DNA from: Deinococcus metalli | Lineage (GTDB): Bacteria > Deinococcota > Deinococci > Deinococcales > Deinococcaceae | Assembly: GCF_014201805.1 (NCBI RefSeq) | Contig: NZ_JACHFK010000002.1 | Location: 1 to 64,000 of the forward strand | DNA: 64,000 nucleotides | Direction: 5' to 3' | Part shown: positions 26,148 through 34,538 of the stretch, in pieces | Numbering within the stretch: the first letter of the stretch is position 1 | Layout of the letters: the number at the start of each line of letters is the position of its first letter | The notes under the pieces: generated by a model | Database searches by the model: none | What the model was told of the DNA's origin: nothing | What the model saw: only the letters and a program-made list of their open reading frames with translations | Made by a program: the position numbers and the translations under genes

Positions 26148-27151
26148 CACGTCTCCTTGCGGCGGGCGTCCACGGCGGGAAGCACCAGCCCTTCCACGTC
26201 GCGCGGGTCGATCATGTGGCGGTATTCGAAGGCAGGTGTGCCGGGCGAGAGGTCGCGGACCATCTCGGAACCGGTGGCGTACACGATCACGTCCGCGCCC
26301 TCCAGCACGCCCTGGAGGCCCGGCGCGTGCAGGTGCGTGGTGGCGAGGTCCGAAACGTGCGGCGCGAAGCGCTTCACGCCGCCCAGGAAGGTCGGCAGGA
26401 ATTCCTCGAAGGTGGTCACCAGCGCCACACGCGTCAGCGGACTGAGCGCCGCCAGCGCCGCGCGGGTCGCCTGGCTGGGAATGAAGCCCACCGGGATGAC
26501 GTCCACGCCGGGCAGCAGCGCCTGCGTTTCCGACAGCCGGTGCGCCAGGGCCAGCACCACGTCCGCTGCGTGGGCCGCGCCCAGGCTCTCGCCGTGCTGG
26601 AGTTCGCCCAGCGTGACGGCCTGCACGCGGTCTTCGGGGCGCAAGAAGGGCTGGAGGTCCGCGGCGTAGCTGCGGGTGGCGTCCGCAAAGAGCCCGACCA
26701 GGAGCACGCTCACGCCGCTGGGCGCGTCGGCGCCGCCGCGAGCGAGCAGCACCTGCGCGACCTCCCCGATCTGCCGCAGCGTGAAACCCTCATGCTGCGC
26801 CTGCCGGATGGCCTCCTGCATCAGCGTGCGCAGCCGCGCGTGGTCCGGTCCGGCCGGGGTGCGCGGGGCGTCGGCCACGTAGGTGCCGCGCCCACGCGCC
26901 GTGACGATCAGGCCCGCAGACAGCAGTTCCTTGTACGTCTGCGCGACCGTCACGTGCGCCACGCCCAGTTCCTGCGACAGCTCCCGCACGCTGGGCAGCC
27001 GGGTACCGCGCGGGATCTCCCCGCAGGCGATGCCGTACTCCAGCTGTCCGCGCAGCTGCGTGCCCACCGGCACGTCCAGCGTGCGGTCGATGCTGAGCGG
27101 GCGGGCCAGGGCGGAGGCGCTGACCGGCGTGCCGACGCTGACGCCGGTCAT
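26147..27151 (-). CDS. GntR-family transcriptional regulator
   Basis: A 334-aa regulator. An N-terminal winged helix (about residues 25-95) has PRGTRLPSVRELSQELGVAH and ELLSAGLIVTARGRGTYV, typical of GntR/YtrA-type DNA binding. The large C-terminal part (ISVLLVGLF-like strands, ALAHRLSE, VIPVGFIPSQ) looks like an alpha/beta ligand-sensing domain rather than FadR or UTRA; I cannot name its family. It lies in the middle of the operon it likely controls, overlapping the ATPase gene (ATGA) and the amidase gene. Candidate operator repeats lie at 32675-32713 over the operon promoter. Confidence 0.85.
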   Translation of the reverse strand: MTGVSVGTPVSASALARPLSIDRTLDVPVGTQLRGQLEYGIACGEIPRGTRLPSVRELSQELGVAHVTVAQTYKELLSAGLIVTARGRGTYVADAPRTPAGPDHARLRTLMQEAIRQAQHEGFTLRQIGEVAQVLLARGGADAPSGVSVLLVGLFADATRSYAADLQPFLRPEDRVQAVTLGELQHGESLGAAHAADVVLALAHRLSETQALLPGVDVIPVGFIPSQATRAALAALSPLTRVALVTTFEEFLPTFLGGVKRFAPHVSDLATTHLHAPGLQGVLEGADVIVYATGSEMVRDLSPGTPAFEYRHMIDPRDVEGLVLPAVDARRKET

Positions 27152-28191
27152 GGCGTTGCCGTCCCCGGCTGCGGATCGTACAGGTGGCACGCGACCTGCG
27201 TGCCGCTGCCCTGCGTGAGCAGCGCCGGGCGTTCCTCGGCGCAGCGCGCGAAGGCGTGCGGGCAGCGGGTCCGGAACGCGCAGCCGCTGGGCACGTTCAG
27301 GGGGCTGGGCAGTTCGCCACTCAGGGCGGGCGCGGCCGTGCGCGAGCCGGGCTCCAGGGTGGGGGCGGCGGCCAGCAGCGCCTGTGTGTACGGGTGCAGC
27401 GGGGCCTGGAACATGGTCTGGGTGTCGGCCACCTCGACCACGCGGCCCAGGTACATCACCGCCACGCGGTGCGACAGGTGACGCACCAGCCGCAGGTCGT
27501 GCGCCACGAACAGCACGGTCAGGTGCAGCCGTTCCTGGAGTTCCAGCAGCAGGTTCACGACCTGCGCCTGCACCGAGACGTCCAGCGCGGAGACCAGTTC
27601 GTCCGCGATCAGCACCTCGGGTTCCAGCGCCAGCGCCCGCGCGATCCCGATACGCTGGCGCTGCCCGCCGGAAAATTCGTGCGGAAGCCGCCCGGCCGCT
27701 TCCGGCGGCAGCCCGACCAGCGACAGCAGCTCCGCGATGCGGCCTTCCACCTGATCCGCCGGGCGCATGTGGTGGACCGTCAGCGCCTCGCGCAGCACCT
27801 GCTCCACGGTCATGCGCGGGTTCAGGCTGGAGTACGGGTCTTGGAAGATCATCTGCACCGAGCGGTTGTACGCGCGCAGGGCGGCACCGCGCAGCGCCGT
27901 GACCTCCTGTCCGCCGTAGCGCACGCTGCCCGAGTCGGCGTCGTAGAGCCGGACCAGCGTGCGCGCCAGGGTGGACTTGCCGCAGCCGCTCTCGCCGACG
28001 ATGCCCAGCGTCTCGCCCCGGCGCACGTCCAGATTCACGTCCGTCAGGGCCTGCACCACCCGTCGCGGCTGCCCCCGCCAGCGCGCCAGCACGGACTGCG
28101 GCGCGGCGAAGGTCTTGGTCAGGCCGGTGATCACCATCACGTCCTGCGGGGCCGGCGTGGTGGTGGAGTGTTCCGACGACACGGCGGTCAT
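27148..28191 (-). CDS. Peptide-type ABC transporter ATP-binding protein (OppF/DppF-like)
   Basis: A 347-aa ATPase. It has Walker A in GIVGESGCGKSTLA (about residues 66-79), signature FSGGQRQRIGIARAL, Walker B VLIADELVSALDVS and switch His in FVAHDLRLV. The C-terminal oligopeptide extension carries the Cys motif of this family (CAFRTRCPHAFARC). It begins ATG at 28191 with a 4-bp overlap to the other ATPase. Together with the second ATPase, two permeases and the binding protein it powers uptake of a small peptide or amide-like solute. Confidence 0.93.
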   Translation of the reverse strand: MTAVSSEHSTTTPAPQDVMVITGLTKTFAAPQSVLARWRGQPRRVVQALTDVNLDVRRGETLGIVGESGCGKSTLARTLVRLYDADSGSVRYGGQEVTALRGAALRAYNRSVQMIFQDPYSSLNPRMTVEQVLREALTVHHMRPADQVEGRIAELLSLVGLPPEAAGRLPHEFSGGQRQRIGIARALALEPEVLIADELVSALDVSVQAQVVNLLLELQERLHLTVLFVAHDLRLVRHLSHRVAVMYLGRVVEVADTQTMFQAPLHPYTQALLAAAPTLEPGSRTAAPALSGELPSPLNVPSGCAFRTRCPHAFARCAEERPALLTQGSGTQVACHLYDPQPGTATP

Positions 28192-29189
28192 GCGCTCACC
28201 TCCACGCGTTCACGGGTGGACGGCAGTTCGGCCGCGTGCACGCACGCGCTCGTCCGCTCCGGGGCGATGTCCACCAGCGGCGGCTCGGCGCCCACGCACG
28301 CGTCCGTGGCGTAGGTGCAGCGCGGCGCGAACGCGCAGCCCTGCGGCAGGTGGCGCAGGTTCGGCGGGCCGCCGGGGATCGGCACCAGCGGTGTGCGCTG
28401 CGCCTCCGCGCCCGGCAGGCTGCGCAGCAGGCCCAGCGTGTAGGCGTGCCGCGGCTGCGCGAACAGGTCCCGCACCGGGGCCGTTTCCATCAGCCGGCCG
28501 CCGTACATCACGGCCACGCGGTCGCAGGTCTGCGCGACCACCCCCAGGTCGTGCGTGACCAGGATGATGCCCATGTGCAGTTCCTCGCGCAGCTGCAGCA
28601 GCAGGCGCAGGATCTGGTCCTGGATGGTCACGTCGAGCGCGGTGGTGGGTTCGTCGGCCAGCAGCAGCTTCGGCTCGGAGGCCAGCGCGATGGCGATCAT
28701 GGCGCGCTGGCGCATGCCGCCCGAGAACTGGTGTGGGTAGTCCGACAGCCGCGCGCGCGGGCTGGGAATGCCGGTCAGGTCGAGGAGCTGCGCCGCGCGG
28801 TCCTGGGCCGCCCCGCCGCGCAGGCCCCGGTGCGCCCGCAGGTTCTCCACGATCTGCTCGCCCACCGTGAGCACCGGATTCAGGGCGCTCATGGGTTCCT
28901 GGAAGATCATGCCGATCTGGCCGCCGCGCACCCGGCGCAGCCGCGCCTCGCCCGCACTCAGCAGGTTCTCGCCGCCGTACACGACGTCGCCGGTCATGGT
29001 GATGGGCGGCCGGTGCAGGCCGGTCAGGGCGCGCAGCGTGACGCTCTTGCCGCTGCCGGACTCCCCGACCAGGCCCAGCACCTCGCCCGGCTGCACGTCG
29101 AAGCTCACGCCGCGCACCGCGTGCAGCGTGCCGGTCGGCGTGGGAATGCGGACATTCAGGTCGCGCACGCTCAGCAGGGCGGCGCTCAC
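28188..29189 (-). CDS. Peptide-type ABC transporter ATP-binding protein (OppD/DppD-like)
   Basis: A 333-aa ATPase. It has Walker [17 protein letters not shown] (about residues 39-54), signature [15 protein letters not shown], Walker [15 protein letters not shown] and [11 protein letters not shown]. The C-terminal Cys cluster is [16 protein letters not shown], as in OppD. The GTG at 29189 overlaps the permease stop (GTGA). It forms the heterodimeric motor with its neighbour. The conserved length and all nucleotide-binding motifs indicate a working protein. Confidence 0.93.
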   Translation of the reverse strand: MSAALLSVRDLNVRIPTPTGTLHAVRGVSFDVQPGEVLGLVGESGSGKSVTLRALTGLHRPPITMTGDVVYGGENLLSAGEARLRRVRGGQIGMIFQEPMSALNPVLTVGEQIVENLRAHRGLRGGAAQDRAAQLLDLTGIPSPRARLSDYPHQFSGGMRQRAMIAIALASEPKLLLADEPTTALDVTIQDQILRLLLQLREELHMGIILVTHDLGVVAQTCDRVAVMYGGRLMETAPVRDLFAQPRHAYTLGLLRSLPGAEAQRTPLVPIPGGPPNLRHLPQGCAFAPRCTYATDACVGAEPPLVDIAPERTSACVHAAELPSTRERVEVSA

Positions 29190-30034
29190 GAGCGGGGCCT
29201 CAGCGCGTCGGCCAGTCCGTCGCCGATCAGTGAGAACGTCACGCCGGCCACGGTCAGGGCCAGGCCCGGGAAGGTCGAGATCCACCACGCGGTCGCCATG
29301 AAGTTCTTGCCGTCCGCGACCATCACGCCCCACTCCGGGGTGGGCGGCTGCGCGCCCAGGCCCAGGTAGCCCAAAGACGCGCCCAGCAGGATGCCCAGGC
29401 TCATGTCGGTCATGAGATACACGATGGCCGGCGTGACCGCGTTCGGCAGCAGGTGCCGCAGCAGGATGCGCGCGGGCGAGTAGCCCAGCACCCGCCCGGC
29501 CTGCGCGTACTCGGCCTTCTTCTCGCTCATGACCTGCCCGCGCGTCAGGCGCCAGTACGACACCCACCCGACCGCGCTGACCGCCACGTACATGTTGGTC
29601 AGGCCCGGCCCCAGCACCGCCACGATGGCGATGACCAGCACCAGGAACGGGAAGACCACGACCAGGTCCGCGATCCGGCCGACCAGGGCGTCCGCCCAGC
29701 GGCCCAGGAAGCCGGTCAGCGCGCCCAGCAGCGTGCCGAAGATGAAGGGGAAGAGGGTGGTGAACAGCGCGATCTGCAGGTCCACGCGGGTGCCGTAGAT
29801 CACGCGGCTCAGCACGTCGCGCCCGAAGTTGTCGGTGCCGAAGGGATGCTTGGCGGTGGGGCCCTGCAAGATGGCGTTGTAGTCGAAATCGGTGGGGCTG
29901 TGCGGCGCGAGTGCGGCCGGGAACAGCGCTGCGAGAATCAGCAGCAGCAGCAGCACCAGCCCGATCAGCAGCGTGGGTTTGGGCCAGCGCCGGGTGCGGG
30001 CGGGCGCGGTGGCCGGAGCGGCGACGGCCGTCAC
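29186..30034 (-). CDS. Peptide-type ABC transporter permease (DppC/OppC-like)
   Basis: A 282-aa inner-membrane permease. It has a first membrane helix after a short charged N-terminus (LLIGLVLLLLLILAALFP), then the conserved HPFGTDNFGRDVLSRVIYG motif of OppC proteins, five further hydrophobic segments and the ATPase-coupling EAA-like loop (QAGRVLGYSPARILLRHLLP). The GTG at 30034 follows a GGAG-type site. It lies 28 bp after the DppB-like gene and overlaps the OppD-like gene by 4 bp. Confidence 0.92.
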   Translation of the reverse strand: MTAVAAPATAPARTRRWPKPTLLIGLVLLLLLILAALFPAALAPHSPTDFDYNAILQGPTAKHPFGTDNFGRDVLSRVIYGTRVDLQIALFTTLFPFIFGTLLGALTGFLGRWADALVGRIADLVVVFPFLVLVIAIVAVLGPGLTNMYVAVSAVGWVSYWRLTRGQVMSEKKAEYAQAGRVLGYSPARILLRHLLPNAVTPAIVYLMTDMSLGILLGASLGYLGLGAQPPTPEWGVMVADGKNFMATAWWISTFPGLALTVAGVTFSLIGDGLADALRPRS

Positions 30035-30062
30035 CGGAGGCTCCGGGGGAAAGAGGGGCTCA

Positions 30063-31001
30063 TCAGCTCAGCTCCGTGCGGGGGTCGAGGCGGGCGTGCA
30101 GGAGGTCGGTGGCCAGGAACACCAGCGACACCAGCACGGCGAAGGTCAGGGTCAGGCCCTGGATGACGGGGTAGTCGCGGCCGAAGATGGCGTCCACCAT
30201 CAGGCGGCCGACGCCGGGAATGGCGAACACGGTCTCGGTGATCACCGCTCCGCCGATCAGCGCGCCGATGTTCAGGCCCAGCAGCGTGACGGTGGAGATC
30301 AGGGCGTTGCGCAGCACGTGCCGCAGCATGATCACGCGGGTCGCCATGCCCTTGGCCCGCGCGAATTCCACGTACTCGGCAGTCAGCACCTCGATCACCG
30401 AGGCGCGCAGCGTGCGCACCAGCACTGCCGCGAGGTTCAGGCCCAGCGTGAGGGCCGGCAGGAACAGGTGGTACAGGTGGTCGCCGAAGGTCACGCCGTA
30501 GCCGCCGATGGGAAACCACCCCAGCCGCGCGCCAAGCAGCGTCAGCAGTTGCAGCGCCACATAGAACACCGGCAGCGACAGGCCCACCTGGAACACCGCG
30601 CGGATCACGGCGTCCACCCAGGTGTTGCGGCGCACGGCCGCCAGCACCGCCAGCGGCACGGCCAGCAGCGTGCCCAGCACCGCCGCGTACACGGTCAGGA
30701 ACAGCGTGATCGGCAGCCTCTCCCCGATCAAGCGCAGCACCGGCACCTTCAGGCTGATCGAGTCGCCCAGGTCGCCGCGCAGCAGGTGCTGCACGAAGAT
30801 CAGGAACTGCACCGGCAGCGGCTTGTCCAGGCCCAGGTCGCGGTTGGTGCGCTCCACGATCTCGGCCGTGGCGCGGTCACCCAGCACCGCGCTGGCCGGA
30901 TCGCCCGGCAGCAGCCGCACCAGCAGGAACACCAGCAGCATCACCGCCAGGAACGTGGGGATGATCTGCAGCAGGCGCCTCAGAACGTAGGAGTTGGACA
31001 T
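30063..31001 (-). CDS. Peptide-type ABC transporter permease (DppB/OppB-like)
   Basis: A 312-aa permease starting MSNSYVLRRLLQIIPTFLAV, the standard OppB/DppB N-terminus with the first helix. It has the periplasmic LPGDPASAVLG region and LLRGDLGDSISL, then helices 2-6. The coupling loop (FARAKGMATRVIMLRHVLRNA) contains the EAA-type Gly, and the end has GVGRLMVDAIFGRDYPVIQG. It is separated from the binding-protein gene by 78 bp holding a GC stem-loop that may lower its expression relative to that gene. Confidence 0.93.
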   Translation of the reverse strand: MSNSYVLRRLLQIIPTFLAVMLLVFLLVRLLPGDPASAVLGDRATAEIVERTNRDLGLDKPLPVQFLIFVQHLLRGDLGDSISLKVPVLRLIGERLPITLFLTVYAAVLGTLLAVPLAVLAAVRRNTWVDAVIRAVFQVGLSLPVFYVALQLLTLLGARLGWFPIGGYGVTFGDHLYHLFLPALTLGLNLAAVLVRTLRASVIEVLTAEYVEFARAKGMATRVIMLRHVLRNALISTVTLLGLNIGALIGGAVITETVFAIPGVGRLMVDAIFGRDYPVIQGLTLTFAVLVSLVFLATDLLHARLDPRTELS

Positions 31002-31017
31002 GGGGCCTCCAGCACGG

Positions 31018-31043
31018 ACGCCGCACCACAGAGGATGCGGCGC
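31018..31043 (-). repeat. Intergenic stem-loop between binding protein and permease genes
   Basis: On the minus strand GCGCCGCA (31043-31036) pairs with TGCGGCGT (31025-31018) around a 10-nt loop, with seven Watson-Crick pairs and one G-T pair. No T run follows, so it is not a classical terminator. Its place directly after the solute-binding-protein gene is where bacteria often keep mRNA-stabilising or partial-termination hairpins that make binding protein exceed permease. Confidence 0.5.
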
Positions 31044-31079
31044 CCGAAAAAGATCAGAGAGCGTGCGGTCAGGTCACGC

Positions 31080-32654
31080 TTATTTGTCGAGCCACGCTCC
31101 GGAGAAGATGTTGTTGCCCAGCGGGATCTGCACGAAGCCCCCGACCTTCTTCGACAGCGCCACCGGGTACGGAGTCTCGTACAGGTAGATGATCGGCGCG
31201 GCGTTGGCGTACAGCGTCTGGATGCGGCGGTAGTCCGACGCCCGCTTCACGCGCGACAGTTCCTGCTGGCTCTGCGCGAACAGCTTGTCGATCTCGGCGC
31301 TCTTGAAGCCGGTGTGTACCGACTCCACGTTGTCGTACACCGCGTAGTACGTGGTGATCTGCGAGGGGTCGTTGATGTCGTTGGTCCACGCGGCCGTACG
31401 CATCTGGAAGTCGTTCGCGCGGTAGCGGGCGGTCTTGGTGGCGGCGTCCACCTGCTCGATCTTGAGCCGCACGCCGATGGCGGCCCACATCTGCTGCAGC
31501 GCGGTCAAGAGCGCCAGATCGTCCGCGCTGCCGGAGGTGGCGAGCACGCTGACCTCGAAGCCGCCGGCGTACTTGCTCTTGGCCAGCAGCGACTTGGCCT
31601 TGGCGAGGTCGTACGGGAAGCCCTTCTGGGTGGTGTCGAACAGCGGCGTGGTCGAGGACATGTACGACGTCATGGCCTTGCCGGTTCCGTAGGTCACGAC
31701 CTGGATCAGCGCGTCCTTGTTGGTGGCGTAGTTCAGGGCCTGCCGGACGTTCACGTCGCTCAGGGGGTTGGCCGCGCCGCTCTTGAGGGTCGGGCGGTTG
31801 TTCATCAGGATGCTGTTCACCTTGGTCGAGGGGAACAGGGTCATGTTGACGTTCGGGTTGGCCTTGAGTTCCGACACGCGGCTGAGCGGAATGAACTCGG
31901 CGCCCTGGATTTCACCGGCCTGCAGCTTGAGGATGCGGGTGTTGTCGTCCGGGATGATCTCGAAGCGCACGCTGTCCAGGTAGGGCAGCGCCTTGCCGTC
32001 CGTGCCCTTCTGCCAGTAGTAGGGGTTGCGCTTGAGCACCATGTACGAGCCCTTCTTCCACTCGCTGAGCACGAAGGGGCCGGAGCCGATGGGCTTTTCC
32101 GCGAAGGCCTTGGCCTTGTCGGCGTCGGTCGCGCCGGCCGCGGCGGTGAACAGCTTCTGCGGCATGATCGCGGCGTTGAAGGTGGCGAGCGCGGCGGCCA
32201 GCGTGGGGTCCGGCTGCTTGAGCTTGAGGGTCACGGTGCTGCCGCTGGCCGTGATCGAGTCGATGCTGGCGAGCGAGCTGCTCCACGCGCCGTTGTCGGG
32301 CTTGCGGGCGCGGTCGAGCGACCACTTCACGTCCGCGGACGTCAGGGCACTGCCGTCGGCGAACTTCAGGCCGGGGCGCAGCGTCAGGGTGAAGGTCTTG
32401 CCGTCCGCCGAGGCGGAGTAGCGGCTGGCCAGGCCCGGCTGCACGCCCTTGCCGTCGGCGGTGGGCTGCAGCAGCGTGTCGTACAGGTTGGTCAGGATCC
32501 AGATGTCGAGGTTGGCGTCGTTCAGGACGGGGTCGAGGAACAGCGAGTCGGCGTAGCGGCCGTAGACCAGGGTGCCGCCCCGGGTGACGGCGAGTGAGTG
32601 GGACACACTGAGCGCGGCGGCGATGGCGAGCGTGGCACGTGACAGTCGTTTCAT
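31080..32654 (-). CDS. Peptide-type ABC transporter solute-binding protein (SBP family 5)
   Basis: A 524-aa exported protein. A signal peptide of about 22 residues (MKRLSRATLAIAAALSVSHS) ends near LAV-TRGG, without a lipobox Cys. It is followed by GGTLVYGRYADSLFLDPVLND, the family-5 N-terminus, with LTLRPGLKFADGSALTSADVKWSL and IPLSRVSELKANPN. It binds peptides, opines or related solutes in the periplasm. The ATG at 32654 follows GGAGG. It is the first gene of the 11-gene operon and sits directly behind a promoter and operator-like repeats at 32675-32731. Confidence 0.92.
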   Translation of the reverse strand: MKRLSRATLAIAAALSVSHSLAVTRGGTLVYGRYADSLFLDPVLNDANLDIWILTNLYDTLLQPTADGKGVQPGLASRYSASADGKTFTLTLRPGLKFADGSALTSADVKWSLDRARKPDNGAWSSSLASIDSITASGSTVTLKLKQPDPTLAAALATFNAAIMPQKLFTAAAGATDADKAKAFAEKPIGSGPFVLSEWKKGSYMVLKRNPYYWQKGTDGKALPYLDSVRFEIIPDDNTRILKLQAGEIQGAEFIPLSRVSELKANPNVNMTLFPSTKVNSILMNNRPTLKSGAANPLSDVNVRQALNYATNKDALIQVVTYGTGKAMTSYMSSTTPLFDTTQKGFPYDLAKAKSLLAKSKYAGGFEVSVLATSGSADDLALLTALQQMWAAIGVRLKIEQVDAATKTARYRANDFQMRTAAWTNDINDPSQITTYYAVYDNVESVHTGFKSAEIDKLFAQSQQELSRVKRASDYRRIQTLYANAAPIIYLYETPYPVALSKKVGGFVQIPLGNNIFSGAWLDK

Positions 32655-32674
32655 ACCCCAACCTCCAGAACGTT

Positions 32675-32713
32675 CATAACACCTGACGGAATGTTATGCG
32701 GAACCATAACACC
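32675..32713. promoter_or_regulatory. Operator-like CATAAC/GTTATG repeats
   Basis: Two identical CATAACACC blocks (32675-32683 and 32705-32713) lie exactly 30 bp apart, close to three helical turns. A reverse copy GTTATG (32693-32698) stands between them, giving an 18-bp palindrome with the second block (GTTATG-N6-CATAAC) and a wider one with the first. They cover the -10 box and likely transcription start. The GntR regulator encoded in this operon is the natural candidate to bind them. Confidence 0.6.
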
Positions 32714-32731
32714 CGCTGAACGATCTGACAA
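32703..32731 (-). promoter_or_regulatory. Promoter of the peptide-type ABC operon
   Basis: On the minus strand a -35 box TTGTCA (32731-32726) and a -10 box TATGGT (32708-32703) are separated by exactly 17 bp, about 50 bp upstream of the start codon at 32654. The -10 box lies inside one of the GTTATG repeats, so a repressor bound there would block RNA polymerase. Confidence 0.6.
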
Positions 32732-33012
32732 GGCCGACTTCATCGGGTTCGTGGGCACGGCGGATTGGCGTGCTGGACGTCAGATCTGACCGGCAAGCCT
32801 CCGTTCCTGGGCTGACTCCGGAGTCACTTTGCCAAGCTGTCTAGATTCCCGGACGATGTGCTTCCCGGGCGCTGGACGGTCGAGCGCGTTCGGCGGAGAT
32901 GGACGCCCAGTCCTCACGGGACACTCAGGTTAGCGTTCCTTTTATGCGGCTGGGCGCAGGTTTCTGGGATGTCGTACAGAAACCGGCATCACAATCCCGT
33001 GGGGAGTCACCC
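32714..33012. other. Divergent intergenic region between transporter and ebo-like operons
   Basis: About 300 bp separate the transporter promoter region from the ebo-like cluster. The stretch is locally poorer in GC around 32700-32950. Apart from the minus-strand -35 box at 32726-32731, I see an 8-bp perfect inverted repeat GGTTTCTG/CAGAAACC (32959-32966 and 32977-32984, 10-nt spacer). It sits 29 bp before the plus-strand start and could be an operator or 5' leader hairpin. No clear plus-strand promoter could be fitted. Confidence 0.45.
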
Positions 33013-34230
33013 ATGACGCGGACGATCATGCAGGTCGTTCCCGTCACGTTCACATACCCGGTGCACTTCACCAACCGTCTCTTCGATCCGGCCCACCCGC
33101 TGCTGCAGCACACGCTGGCCGGCGCTGACCGCGCGAAGGTGCTGTGCGTGGTGGACGACGGTGTGCTCGCCGCCCACCCGCAGCTGGCCACGCAGATCGG
33201 CGCGTACTTCGCCGCCCACCCGGAGCTGCACCTCGTCGCGCCGCCGCTGCCGGTGCCCGGCGGCGAGCGCTGCAAACGCGACCCTGGGCACGTCGAGCGT
33301 GTGCGGGCGGCCATCAACGCGCACGGTATCGACCGCCACGCCTACGTCCTGGCGGTGGGGGGCGGCGCGGTGCTCGACATGGTGGGCTACGCGGCCGCCA
33401 CCGCGCACCGGGGCGTGCGCCTCGTGCGCGTGCCGACCACGGTGCTGTCGCAGAATGACTCGGCGGTCGGCGTGAAGAACAGCGTGAACGCCTTCGGCAA
33501 GAAGAACTGGCTGGGCACCTTCGCGCCGCCGTACTCGGTGCTGAACGACCGCTCGTTCCTGACCACCCTGGAGGACCGCGACTGGCTGGGCGGCCTGAGC
33601 GAGGCGCTGAAGGTCGCGCTGCTGCGCGACGCCGCGTTCTTCGGGTGGCTGGAGGCGAACGCCCCGGTCCTCGCCGCCCGCGACCTGGGCGCGATGGACC
33701 ACGCCGTGTACCGCTGCGCCGAACTGCACCTCGCGCACATCGCCACCGGCGGCGATCCCTTCGAGCAGGGGTCGTCGCGCCCGCTGGACTTCGGCCACTG
33801 GGCTGCGCACAAGCTCGAGAGCCTGAGCGGCTACGAACTCCGGCATGGCGAGGCCGTCGCGGTCGGGATCGCGCTGGACTGCACGTACGCCGCGCTCTCG
33901 GGTCTGCTGCCCGAGGAGGACTGGCGGCGCATCGTGAACGTGCTGCTCGCGCTGGGCCTCGCGGTCTACGTGCCGGAGCTGGGGGACGACCGGCAGGACG
34001 CCGCCGATCCCACGTCCGTCCTGAGCGGCCTGAACGAGTTCCGTGAGCACCTCGGCGGGCGCCTGACCATCGCGCTGCTGAGCGGCATCGGGCGGCCCCT
34101 GGACGTCCACGACATGAACCACGACACCCTGCGCCGCGCTGTCACGGTCCTGCGGGACGTACAGGCCGGCGTACCTACCACGCCCCTGCAAGGAGACCCA
34201 TGGCTGCCCACGCCGACACCTGCCTGCTGA
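33013..34230 (+). CDS. 3-dehydroquinate synthase-like protein of ebo cluster (EboD type)
   Basis: A 405-aa DHQ-synthase-fold protein. It has NAD-binding [17 protein letters not shown] (about residues 114-130), [32 protein letters not shown] (metal Glu), [12 protein letters not shown] and [12 protein letters not shown] (metal His residues). It is longer than AroB and begins with a distinctive [20 protein letters not shown]. The neighbours (TatD-like, EboE TIM barrel, EboC prenyltransferase-like, phosphodiesterase-like) identify it as the ebo-cluster member rather than the housekeeping shikimate enzyme. The ATG at 33013 follows GGGGAG. Ebo genes help move a metabolite to the periplasm in scytonemin-making cyanobacteria; the substrate here is unknown. 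Confidence 0.85.
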   Translation: MTRTIMQVVPVTFTYPVHFTNRLFDPAHPLLQHTLAGADRAKVLCVVDDGVLAAHPQLATQIGAYFAAHPELHLVAPPLPVPGGERCKRDPGHVERVRAAINAHGIDRHAYVLAVGGGAVLDMVGYAAATAHRGVRLVRVPTTVLSQNDSAVGVKNSVNAFGKKNWLGTFAPPYSVLNDRSFLTTLEDRDWLGGLSEALKVALLRDAAFFGWLEANAPVLAARDLGAMDHAVYRCAELHLAHIATGGDPFEQGSSRPLDFGHWAAHKLESLSGYELRHGEAVAVGIALDCTYAALSGLLPEEDWRRIVNVLLALGLAVYVPELGDDRQDAADPTSVLSGLNEFREHLGGRLTIALLSGIGRPLDVHDMNHDTLRRAVTVLRDVQAGVPTTPLQGDPWLPTPTPAC

Positions 34231-34538
34231 CCCGGAAACAGCTCCTCGACCAGTCGTTCATGGAGCACCGCGCGCACCTGCTCGCCATCGCCGCGTTCCT
34301 CGACCGGCTGGAACGCGCGCAGGGGGCCGACAACGCCCCGGAAGACTTCCGGCTCACGGCCTTCCGGGACGCGCTGCACGAACTCACCTCGCCCGAGCCC
34401 GGCCGGGTGGTGCGGGCGCAGCTGCGGCTGAGCGACCTCGACCTGACGCTGCTGGACGAGCGCGACTCGCAGAGTGCCTTCGGGGCGTCCCGCCGCGCGG
34501 ACGGCAGCCACGACGACCGCGCAGGAGCCGAACAGTGA
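34200..34538 (+). CDS. Small protein of ebo cluster, unknown family
   Basis: A 112-aa protein starting at an ATG with AAGGAG four bases upstream. It overlaps the previous gene by 31 bp, and its stop overlaps the next start (GTGA at 34535-34538), so it is embedded in the operon. It is mostly helical and charged ([23 protein letters not shown]), has no membrane segment and no catalytic motif. The N-terminal pattern LTRKQLLDQ and the [13 protein letters not shown] helix suggest a small helical bundle, perhaps a partner of the neighbouring enzymes. It stands where other ebo clusters carry EboA but looks shorter than that protein. Confidence 0.75.
   Translation: MAAHADTCLLTRKQLLDQSFMEHRAHLLAIAAFLDRLERAQGADNAPEDFRLTAFRDALHELTSPEPGRVVRAQLRLSDLDLTLLDERDSQSAFGASRRADGSHDDRAGAEQ

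Noticed and set aside
29892..32597. 901-codon plus-strand open frame
   Set aside because: It runs antisense to the binding-protein and permease genes, which have clear motifs; the Gln/His-rich translation is a GC artefact.
33013..34230. Housekeeping AroB (shikimate pathway)
   Set aside because: It is longer than AroB, divergent, and embedded in an ebo-type operon with EboE and EboC.
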